The position numbers and the translations under genes were made by a program. A DNA stretch of 64,000 bases from Neomoorella sulfitireducens (GTDB lineage: Bacteria > Bacillota > DSM-521 > Neomoorellales > Neomoorellaceae): contig NZ_JANRHG010000011.1 of the NCBI RefSeq assembly GCF_024733845.1, forward strand, positions 1 through 64,000. The letters run 5' to 3'. The notes below the pieces were generated by a model, which was given only the letters and a program-made list of their open reading frames with translations, did no database searches and was not told the origin of the DNA. This document shows, piece by piece, positions 42,198 to 49,475 of this stretch; within the stretch, counting starts at the first letter, position 1; every line of letters begins with the position of its first letter.

Positions 42198-43286
42198 ATG
42201 CTCGAAAGGATTATTGCCCCCGGTTGCTATCGCCGGGGTGCCGGCGTGATCAGGCCTGCCGGACAGGACCTGAAGAGCCTGGGCAAAAGGGCCTGCCTGG
42301 TAGGAGGCCACCGGGCCCTGGCAGCGGCAACACCGGCACTGCGGGATGCCATGGCTTCAGCCCGGGTAGATCTCGCGGGTCAGGTCTGGTACGGGGGAGA
42401 ATGCTGCCCGGAGAATATCGCCATGGTAGCGGCAGCAATTAAAGAAAAGGGTGCCGATTTCGTGGTTGGTGTTGGTGGTGGCAAAGCCCTGGATACCGCC
42501 AAGGGGGCTGCCTGGCAGGTAGGGGTGCCCCTGGTAACGGTACCAACGATTGCAGCTACCTGTGCCGCCTTTACATCTATCGCCATTATTTATAACAGGG
42601 AAGGACAATTCCTGGCCATATCCCACGAAGCTGCGAACCCTGCCCTGGTCCTGGTAGACAGCGAGATAATTACCGCCGCCCCCTGGCGCTACCTGGCCGC
42701 CGGTATGGGGGACACCCTGGCCAAGTATATAGAGCTCAGGGCCACTGCAGTAGCGTCACCTCACCTGGCCTTAGAAGGAGCTCTGGCTTTAGCCCGCCTC
42801 TGCTATGACAGTATCCTATCTGCCGGCCCTGGTGCCAGGACGGCGGTAGAAAACCAGGTGGTCACTCCAGACTTAGAAAGGGTAATTGACGCTATAATCC
42901 TCATCAGTGGTTTGGTCAGCGGCCTGGGCGGCGACGACGGGCGTACGGCCGGTGCCCATGGAGTTTATGAGGGATTAACTGCCTCACCCTCGACGCGGGA
43001 CTGCTGTCACGGGGAGCTGGTAGCCTTCGGCAACCTGGTCCAGCTATTCCTTGAAGGGAGGGAAATGGAAGCCATCAAACAATTGGCTGGCTTTAATCGC
43101 CAGGTCGGGTTGCCGGTATCCCTGGAAGAAGTGGGATTATTGCCGGAGGATGGCCCTTCCCTGGAACTGGTAAGTCGCGCGGCGGCGGAAAGCCCGGATA
43201 TGGCCAACATGCCTTTCCGGGTAACGGCAGCTATGATCAGGGAAGCCCTCCTGGCGACCGACCGCCTGGGCAGAAATGAGGCTTGA
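42198..43286 (+). CDS. Glycerol dehydrogenase-family NAD-dependent oxidoreductase
   Basis: 362 residues, iron/zinc-containing alcohol dehydrogenase superfamily, GldA branch. Seen: VGVGGGKALDTAKG (NAD-binding), TVPTIAATCAAFTSIAI, and metal ligands in AGMGDTLAKY (Asp), AHGVYEGL (His) and CCHGELVAFG (His). It probably oxidises glycerol or another small diol or hydroxyketone. GCAGGAGGAA before the ATG. The neighbours do not fix the substrate. Confidence 0.82.
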   Translation: MLERIIAPGCYRRGAGVIRPAGQDLKSLGKRACLVGGHRALAAATPALRDAMASARVDLAGQVWYGGECCPENIAMVAAAIKEKGADFVVGVGGGKALDTAKGAAWQVGVPLVTVPTIAATCAAFTSIAIIYNREGQFLAISHEAANPALVLVDSEIITAAPWRYLAAGMGDTLAKYIELRATAVASPHLALEGALALARLCYDSILSAGPGARTAVENQVVTPDLERVIDAIILISGLVSGLGGDDGRTAGAHGVYEGLTASPSTRDCCHGELVAFGNLVQLFLEGREMEAIKQLAGFNRQVGLPVSLEEVGLLPEDGPSLELVSRAAAESPDMANMPFRVTAAMIREALLATDRLGRNEA

Positions 43287-43383
43287 AGTTTTAAAGCACA
43301 GGCACTAAACAGCCCAACTGACAACAAGGAACTTGAAAAGATAAACCCCATAAGGGAGTAAGCAAAAAGGAGAGGATTTTATC

Positions 43384-44430
43384 ATGATTAAAAGATTGAG
43401 TAGAAGCATTATTATTTTTCTGGTGCTGGCCCTGTTCACCTTAACCCTGGGCGGTTGCGGCGGCAGTGACAGCAAGCAACAGGATGCCGGCAAACAGGAT
43501 GCAGGCGGCGCGCAGGAACAACAGCTTACACCCGTCAAGCTAACCATGACCACCTGGTCAGGATATGGCCCCCTTTTCCTGGCCCGGGATAAAGGTTTCT
43601 TTAAAAAATATGGCCTGGACGTGCAGCTTATCGTCATCCAGGGCCTGGGTGAACGCAAGCAGGCCCTGGCCGGCAACCAGGTTGACGGCATTGCTACCAC
43701 CCTTGATATCGTTACCCAGATTGTAGACGCCGGCATTCCCCTGAAACAGATCTGGGCCCTTGATGATTCTTATGGCGGCGACGGCATCCTGGCCAAACCA
43801 GAGATCAAGACTATTAAAGATCTTAAAGGTAAAAACGTAGCCTATGACTTTGGTACTGCCAGCCATATCCTGCTCCTGGCCATCCTGGCTAAAAACGATA
43901 TGACGGAAAAAGACATCAACCATATCCAGATGTCTGCCAGCGATGCCGGGTCCACTTTTGTAGCCGGCAAAGTTGATGCTGCCGTCACCTGGGAACCCTG
44001 GCTGAGCAAGGCCGTTAAGGAAAACAAAGGCCACCTTCTGGCAACTTCTAAGGAGACACCTGGGCTAATTATGGATACAGTGGCCCTGCGAACCGATTGG
44101 GCCGAGAAACACCCCGAAGCTCTACAGGGTATGGTCAATGCCCTGGCTGAAGCTATGCAGTACTGGGAAAATAATAAAGCCGAAGCTAACGCTATTATGG
44201 CCAAGGGGTTAGGAATTAAAGAAGAAGAGTTTGAAAGCAATCTGGAAACCCTGCGCCTCTTTAACCTGGACCAGAATAAAGAAATGTTCGGCACGCCCGA
44301 AAATCCGGGAACCCTCTATACCACACTGCAACAGGCCGTTGATTTCGGGTTTAACAACAAGGTAATTAAGTCTAAACCTGATGCTAAAGCCATGCTGGAT
44401 CCAACCTTCGTTAACAAAGCCAAAATTTAA
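43384..44430 (+). CDS. ABC transporter substrate-binding lipoprotein (SsuA/TauA/NMT1 type)
   Basis: 348 residues. A lipobox (TLGGC, Cys25) follows the signal sequence, then a D/Q-rich linker. The binding domain begins with LTMTTWSGYGPLFLARDKGFF (core GYGPLFLARDKG) and has QVDGIATTLD and GKVDAAVTWEPW, typical of the nitrate/sulfonate/taurine and pyrimidine-precursor group. The ligand cannot be read; no metabolic gene nearby identifies it. The permease and ATPase follow. Confidence 0.88.
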   Translation: MIKRLSRSIIIFLVLALFTLTLGGCGGSDSKQQDAGKQDAGGAQEQQLTPVKLTMTTWSGYGPLFLARDKGFFKKYGLDVQLIVIQGLGERKQALAGNQVDGIATTLDIVTQIVDAGIPLKQIWALDDSYGGDGILAKPEIKTIKDLKGKNVAYDFGTASHILLLAILAKNDMTEKDINHIQMSASDAGSTFVAGKVDAAVTWEPWLSKAVKENKGHLLATSKETPGLIMDTVALRTDWAEKHPEALQGMVNALAEAMQYWENNKAEANAIMAKGLGIKEEEFESNLETLRLFNLDQNKEMFGTPENPGTLYTTLQQAVDFGFNNKVIKSKPDAKAMLDPTFVNKAKI

Positions 44431-44452
44431 ACCGGGAATATGGTGTGCTTAA

Positions 44453-45241
44453 ATGCGTAAGTATCTTAAACTTAATGCTCCCATTCCGGGAAAACTTTAT
44501 TTCATCCTGAGCGTATCTGCCTTTGCCCTCCTGTTATTATTGTGGCAACTTGGTGTAACTGTTGGTCACTTACCGCCTTCCCACCTGCCGCCGCCCGGTG
44601 CTGTCGCCCGGGCGGCCGTCGCCCTGGCGACCGACGGTTTAATAGGGGATATCGGTATCAGCTTTTTCCGGGTTACCACGGGCTTTCTCCTGGCAGCGGC
44701 TATCGGTGTGCCCCTGGGGATACTTATGGGTAGCCTGAAGGTAGCCGAAGCATTTTTTGAACCCTTGCTGGCCTTTTTTCGTTATATGCCGGCCTCGGCT
44801 TTTATTCCCCTAACCATAATCTGGTTGAGCATTTTTGAAGCCCAGAAGATAGGGGTTGTCTTTATAGGTATATTTTTCCAACTTGTACTGATGATTATGG
44901 ACGTCACCCAGAACGTCCCCCAGGATCTTATTGATACCGCTTATACCCTGGGGGCGCGCCCCCTGGAAGTCTTCCGGAGGGTCTTATTGCCGGCAGCTTT
45001 GCCCGGGATAATGGATACCCTGCGGGTTACCCTGGGTTGGGCCTGGACTTACGTCATCGTTGCTGAACTGGTGGCCGCCAATTCCGGCCTGGGTTTCCTC
45101 ATTATGAACGCCGGCCGGCAGCTCAGCACACCGGATATGTTCGTAGGCATTCTAACCATTGGTGTTCTGGGGATAATCTGCGATATGGCATTTAAAGCAC
45201 TCAATCGCCTGTTGTTCCCGTGGTTGGAGAGGGAGGTATAG
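44453..45241 (+). CDS. ABC transporter permease (SsuC/TauC type)
   Basis: 262 residues, six membrane helices, with the BPD_transp_1 coupling motif in DTAYTLGARPLEVFRRVLLPAALPGI (core EAA-like TAYTLGARP). It forms the membrane channel for the binding protein upstream. 22 bases after that gene, and its stop is two bases before the ATPase start. Confidence 0.9.
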   Translation: MRKYLKLNAPIPGKLYFILSVSAFALLLLLWQLGVTVGHLPPSHLPPPGAVARAAVALATDGLIGDIGISFFRVTTGFLLAAAIGVPLGILMGSLKVAEAFFEPLLAFFRYMPASAFIPLTIIWLSIFEAQKIGVVFIGIFFQLVLMIMDVTQNVPQDLIDTAYTLGARPLEVFRRVLLPAALPGIMDTLRVTLGWAWTYVIVAELVAANSGLGFLIMNAGRQLSTPDMFVGILTIGVLGIICDMAFKALNRLLFPWLEREV

Positions 45242-45243
45242 CC

Positions 45244-46068
45244 ATGGCCCTGGCAGCAGAACCGGGGATATCAGGAAACAAGCTGGCTGTTGTCAACCTG
45301 ACCAGGGAATTCAACTTTAAGCACCGGAAAATTACTGCCATCCAGGGCATTTCCCTGGAAGTAAAGGAAGGAGAGTTCGTAACCATCCTGGGGCCTTCGG
45401 GATGCGGTAAATCCACCTTGCTCCGCATCATAGCCGGCCTTACGGAAGCCAGCAGCGGTCAGGTATATAAGGACGGCCGCCTGATCCAGGGGCCGGGAAG
45501 GGACCGGGGTATGGTTTTCCAGAGCTATACCCTCTTCCCCTGGCTTACGGTACGACAGAATATCGAGTTTGGCCTCAATTTGAAACGAGTAGAAGCCGAC
45601 CGGCGCCATGAAATTGTTAACCACTACCTGGATATAATAGGCTTAACAGCCTTTGCCGATGCTTTCCCTAAAAGCCTTTCCGGAGGTATGAAGCAGCGGG
45701 TTGCCATTGCCCGGGCCCTGGCCAACGATCCCGATATCCTCCTGATGGACGAACCCTTCGGTGCCCTGGATGCCCAGACCCGACTGGTCATGCAGGAACT
45801 CCTCCTCAAGATCTGGGAAGAAACCCGTAAAACAATCCTTTTTGTCACCCATGACGTGGAAGAAGCCATCTTTTTAGGGGATACCGTTTACATCATGACA
45901 GCCCGGCCCGGGCGTCTCAAGGCACGCATCCCCGTACCCCTTTCCAGACCAAGGAGCTTTGAAATCAAAAACTCCCGGGTTTTCCTGGAACTAAAGACCA
46001 GCATCCTGGAACAGATCCGGGAAGAGAGCCTGAAGGCCGCCACCATGATGCCGGCGGGATGTGATTAA
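45244..46068 (+). CDS. ABC transporter ATP-binding protein (SsuB/TauB type)
   Basis: About 274 residues. Walker A GPSGCGKST, Q-loop VFQSYTLFPW, signature LSGGMKQRVAIA, Walker B ILLMDEPFGALDAQ and VTHDVEEA. ATG 45244 is used because GGAGAGGGAGG lies before it. Third gene of the transporter operon. Confidence 0.93.
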   Translation: MALAAEPGISGNKLAVVNLTREFNFKHRKITAIQGISLEVKEGEFVTILGPSGCGKSTLLRIIAGLTEASSGQVYKDGRLIQGPGRDRGMVFQSYTLFPWLTVRQNIEFGLNLKRVEADRRHEIVNHYLDIIGLTAFADAFPKSLSGGMKQRVAIARALANDPDILLMDEPFGALDAQTRLVMQELLLKIWEETRKTILFVTHDVEEAIFLGDTVYIMTARPGRLKARIPVPLSRPRSFEIKNSRVFLELKTSILEQIREESLKAATMMPAGCD

Positions 46069-46119
46069 ATTTTTGAGGGCTACCCGGTGAAAGGACAAAA
46101 TATATAACTGGAGGTTGCT

Positions 46120-47643
46120 ATGGCTAGCAGGAGCCTGTCCCGGCAAAATCCCGTCCGGCTGGTGTGGAAAACAAAACCGGCAGGAGAACCGCGGGCGGGT
46201 GAATTTAAGATCGACACAGAGGAAATAGTTATCCCGCAATCAGACGGGGAAAGAATACCTCAACAGGAAATTACGGCAGGATATCCAGTTTCTAACCGCC
46301 TTCTTTACGGTGACAACCTCCAGGCCATGCTCGCCCTCCTGGCTGCAGGTTATGAAGGTAAAATCAACTTAATCTATATTGACCCACCTTTTTTCAGCCA
46401 GGCCAATTACAATTACAGGGTCTCTCTAAACAACGTGGCGGATGGCCAAAAAACACCGGTAATCGAACGTCCGGCATACCAGGATACCTGGGACGGGGGT
46501 ATAGAGGCTTATCTAAACATGCTCTATCCCCGCCTCCAGCTCATGAAAAAACTACTAGCCCCGGACGGCAGTATCTATGTGCACCTGGATGCCAGCATCA
46601 GTCATTATATTAAGGTAATAATGGACGAGATTTTTGGACCGGAATCCTTCCAGAGGGAGATTATCTGGCGGATTGGCTGGATATCTGGTTATAAGAGCGC
46701 TGTGCGCAACTGGGTCCGCAATCATGAAACCCTGCTTTTCTATGTCAAAAATCCCGGAAAGTTTACCTTTAACAAAGAATACCTGCCCTACCCCCCGGGT
46801 TACCGGCGCCGTGGCGGCCAGGAAGTTACGGGAAAAGGGTATCCCTTAGAAGATGTATGGAACGCCAACCCAATGGAATTCGATCTAAAAGGAGAAGAGA
46901 GCCTGGATTCCATCCAGATTAAAAGTTTCTCCAGGGAAAAGACCGGCTTTGCGACCCAAAAAAATAAAAGCCTCCTGCGGCGCATTATTAAAGCATCATC
47001 GAACCCAGGGGATTTGGTAGCAGATTTTTTTTGTGGGTCCGGTACTACACTGGTAGTAGCTGCAGAAATGCACAGGCGCTGGTTGGGGTGTGAGGCAGGC
47101 AGGACAGGTGTGCAGGTATCCCGCAAGCGGCTGGTTGCGGCAGGTAGCAATCCCTTTACAATTGATTATGTATATCCTGCGGACCTCCAAGCCGGCCCCA
47201 ACTTGTCTTATCAGGATATAAAGAAAGAAACACCTTTAATCACCCGAACAATAATAACCCCACTGGCCGGCGGTTACGAAGAGATAAATATCGTTTTAGA
47301 AAGATATTCCCTTCCGGCTTTATTACCAGAGGATTTCCATGATAGAGACAAAATATGGCAGGAGGCAATAAATAATGCTTCCGGGGAGAACTTTGCCCAT
47401 CTTATTGATTACTGGGCCGTTGACTGGGATTACGACTACCGGGTTTTTAAGAGTCGCTGGCAGGCTTGGCGGAATTACGGTGAAAATGAGCCACCTGTAC
47501 CTCTCATGTTCCGTGCTACCCTAAAAGCGAAAAACAAAAGAGCTATAGCAGTCCAGGTAGTAGATATTATGGGAAATGAAATTTTTACCATTAGCGAAAA
47601 GGGAAATCCCGTTGCTACGAGGGTTTATTTATCCAAATTGTAG
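46120..47643 (+). CDS. Orphan DNA methyltransferase (type III Mod-like, beta class)
   Basis: 507 residues. Motif IV LIYIDPPFFSQ (about residue 88) precedes motif I ADFFCGSGTTLVVAAEM (about residue 305), the beta-class order of type III Mod subunits and other N6-adenine methyltransferases. RLLYGDNLQAMLAL is the SAM-contacting region. The last 170 residues are a separate domain of unknown role. No res gene or other nuclease adjoins it, so it is an orphan here. A bidirectional terminator follows. Confidence 0.85.
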   Translation: MASRSLSRQNPVRLVWKTKPAGEPRAGEFKIDTEEIVIPQSDGERIPQQEITAGYPVSNRLLYGDNLQAMLALLAAGYEGKINLIYIDPPFFSQANYNYRVSLNNVADGQKTPVIERPAYQDTWDGGIEAYLNMLYPRLQLMKKLLAPDGSIYVHLDASISHYIKVIMDEIFGPESFQREIIWRIGWISGYKSAVRNWVRNHETLLFYVKNPGKFTFNKEYLPYPPGYRRRGGQEVTGKGYPLEDVWNANPMEFDLKGEESLDSIQIKSFSREKTGFATQKNKSLLRRIIKASSNPGDLVADFFCGSGTTLVVAAEMHRRWLGCEAGRTGVQVSRKRLVAAGSNPFTIDYVYPADLQAGPNLSYQDIKKETPLITRTIITPLAGGYEEINIVLERYSLPALLPEDFHDRDKIWQEAINNASGENFAHLIDYWAVDWDYDYRVFKSRWQAWRNYGENEPPVPLMFRATLKAKNKRAIAVQVVDIMGNEIFTISEKGNPVATRVYLSKL

Positions 47644-47663
47644 TAGACTATCTTGCAAACTAA

Positions 47664-47699
47664 AAACGCCGGCTTATCCTGAGTAGAAAGCCGGCGTTT
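47664..47699. terminator. Bidirectional terminator
   Basis: AAACGCCGGCTT (47664-47675) pairs perfectly with AAGCCGGCGTTT (47688-47699). It lies between the methyltransferase and the leftward tRNA genes and has A/T tracts at both ends. Confidence 0.85.
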
Positions 47700-47709
47700 A
47701 TAACCTTTC

Positions 47710-47785
<76 letters not shown>

Positions 47786-47792
47786 ATTAAAG

Positions 47793-47870
47793 TGGTCGGG
47801 ATGACAGGATTTGAACCTGCGACCCCCTGCTCCCAAAGCAGGTGCTCTAGCCAAACTGAGCTACATCCCG
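47793..47870 (-). tRNA. tRNA-Pro (TGG)
   Basis: 78 nt with encoded CCA. Acceptor CGGGATG/CATCCCG, anticodon stem CCTGC/GCAGG with loop TTTGGGA giving TGG. It is upstream of tRNA-Thr on the same strand, seven bases apart, so both come from one transcript. Confidence 0.97.
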
Positions 47871-47935
47871 CCAGCACTCATATTTTAGCATGCTTGCGAC
47901 CGCCAGGCAATACCCCGGCCTTTCTTTGAAGTTAA

Positions 47936-47961
47936 ATTATAGCGTTCCCTGGCCAGGGAAC
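47936..47961 (-). promoter_or_regulatory. tRNA operon promoter region with 18-bp palindrome
   Basis: Reading leftward, TATAAT (47941-47936) lies about 66 bases before tRNA-Pro. The spacer upstream is filled by a perfect 18-bp palindrome GTTCCCTGGCCAGGGAAC (47944-47961); the -35 is weak (CCGGTT). Confidence 0.5.
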
Positions 47962-48033
47962 CGGGGCGCCGGCGGCAGCCTGGAAACATACAAACGCGTT
48001 TGCACGTAGCCAGGACGCCAGAACCGATGCCTC

Positions 48034-48063
48034 TTGACAAATAAAGAAAGCATGACTTATACT
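48034..48063 (+). promoter_or_regulatory. Promoter of the RCKP zinc-ribbon gene
   Basis: TTGACA (48034-48039), 18-bp spacer, TATACT (48058-48063). Downstream bases 48070-48079 form the palindrome AATAATTATT inside a longer CTAATA...TATTAG repeat, and CAAACGCGTTTG (47991-48002) is a perfect palindrome upstream; both could be operators. Confidence 0.75.
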
Positions 48064-48101
48064 AATATCAATAATTATTATTAGAAAGGCAGATGGAAAG
48101 C

Positions 48102-48221
48102 ATGGCAATTTGGCAATGCACCCAGTGCGGCTATGAAAAGGACGCCCGTTGCAAACCTCGCAAATGCCCCGAATGTGGTGCCAAGGATTCCTTTATTAAA
48201 AAAGATACCGCTACTTCTTAA
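48102..48221 (+). CDS. RCKP-type rubredoxin-like zinc-ribbon protein
   Basis: 39 residues. Two cysteine pairs: CTQCGY near the N-terminus and CPECG after RCKPRK, which is the RCKP-type rubredoxin-like signature. It should bind one iron or zinc. The C-terminus is a short lysine-rich tail. Its role is unknown; such proteins often sit near redox or stress genes. Start ATG 48102 is likely, ATG 48093 also possible; GAAAGG precedes both. It has its own consensus-like promoter. Confidence 0.8.
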   Translation: MAIWQCTQCGYEKDARCKPRKCPECGAKDSFIKKDTATS

Positions 48222-48649
48222 GAACCTTACAGGAGCTTTATACTGAGTTCTTAAAGATTGACCGGCCAAATGGACCGGTACATTTAGCATTGCATAATAA
48301 ATAATCGCGCGTGTAAACAATTATTATTGCCTTTAATAAGCTTATAAAGAATCCCGCTATTATTCATTAAAGGGTAATAGCGGGATTATTATTGTGAGCA
48401 CATTCTTAATTAACAAAAATTATTCCATTTTTAAGCCAAATGGTTTATAATATTGGCCAAACGGAAAAAACAAAAGGTTGAAAGGTAAAAAGGGTTGAAT
48501 AATTTGTTGTCCGGAGGGGGAAATAAAAGCAAAATTTAACGATTGGCCTGAGAAAAAAATAGCAGGAAAAACGGACTTTGTGTAGAAGTTCACTAATATA
48601 ACCGGAAAAATGAATATCCATTTTTTTGAATAATAAAGGGGGGCTTCAA
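48222..48649 (+). promoter_or_regulatory. Long intergenic region with the acs cluster promoter
   Basis: Contains the terminator at 48350, then an AT-rich segment with TATAAT at 48446-48451 (weak -35 TTCCAT, 17-bp spacing). The sequence GCCAAAYGG occurs at 48265-48273, 48435-48443 and 48456-48464; the last two flank the -10. A transcript from here would carry about 190 bases of leader before cooC, including a seven-codon frame starting ATG 48610. Confidence 0.55.
48350..48392 (+). terminator. Terminator after the RCKP gene
   Basis: AATCCCGCTATTA (48350-48362) pairs perfectly with TAATAGCGGGATT (48375-48387), followed by ATTATT. It insulates the acs promoter from the upstream gene. Confidence 0.85.
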
Positions 48650-49405
48650 TTGAAGCTGGCTATTTCCGGTAAAGGTGGTGTCGGCAAAACTACTATAGCT
48701 GCCGGGTTAATTAATTATTTTGCCCGTCATGATTACCAGGTCTATGCCGTTGATGCCGATCCCGACACCAGCCTGGGCATGGTCCTGGGGCTCCCCGAGG
48801 AAAGGCTTGGAACTATTAAACCTATAGTAGAGATGCGGGAATTGATTGCCGAGCGCACCGGTGGCAGCGGCGCCTTCTTTTCAATAAACCCGGAAGTTGA
48901 CAGCCTGCTCAAAGATTACACCATAAAGAGGGGTAATATCCTTTTTTTAAAAATGGGGGCCATCAAGCCAGGAGGTTCAACCTGTTACTGCCGGGAAAAC
49001 ACTATTTTAAATGCCATGGTTAATTCTCTTCTCCTTAAAAAAAAGGAAATGGTCATCCTGGATATGGGGGCCGGCATTGAGCATTTGACCCGGGGCACGG
49101 CCCGCGGGGTAGATATAATGTTGATTGTTACCGAGCCAACCCTGGTCAGTATCCGTACCGCCCAGGTTGTACAAAAACTGGCCGCCGAACTCGGTATTGA
49201 GCAAATAAAGTTTGTGGGCAACAAGCTGCGTCAACCCAGGGATAAAGATTTTATCCTCAGCCACCTGCCCCCTGAGGATGTTATTGCCCTGATACCCTTC
49301 CAGGTGGAAATCTTAGATCAAGCTGCCGGTTTTACCGGTGATGAATCTCCGGCCACTACAGGAATAGTTGAACTTGCAGCTAAATTGCATGGCCAGCCGA
49401 GCTAA
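48650..49405 (+). CDS. cooC: CODH nickel-insertion ATPase CooC (first copy)
   Basis: 251 residues from TTG 48650, placed after AAAGGGGGGC. SIMIBI-class P-loop ATPase: GKGGVGKTT, VDADPDTSLG, and VTEPTLVSIRTAQ. A C-x-C pair in STCYCRENT is the metal-binding site of CooC proteins, and D-M-G-A in ILDMGAGIEH is the switch II region. It matures the Ni-Fe-S C-cluster of CODH, and perhaps ACS. First gene of the acs unit; a second cooC lies at 57043. The frame is open upstream to 48626. Confidence 0.9.
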   Translation: MKLAISGKGGVGKTTIAAGLINYFARHDYQVYAVDADPDTSLGMVLGLPEERLGTIKPIVEMRELIAERTGGSGAFFSINPEVDSLLKDYTIKRGNILFLKMGAIKPGGSTCYCRENTILNAMVNSLLLKKKEMVILDMGAGIEHLTRGTARGVDIMLIVTEPTLVSIRTAQVVQKLAAELGIEQIKFVGNKLRQPRDKDFILSHLPPEDVIALIPFQVEILDQAAGFTGDESPATTGIVELAAKLHGQPS

Positions 49406-49475
49406 CCAGAGGGCATATACAGGAGAACCGGAGTTCTCCGTTATGTAAAAGAATAAAGCCAAGGAGGTAAAGAAT

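Noticed and set aside
46120-47643. Complete type III restriction-modification system
   Set aside because: Only the Mod-like gene is present; downstream are a terminator and tRNA genes, upstream an ABC transporter.
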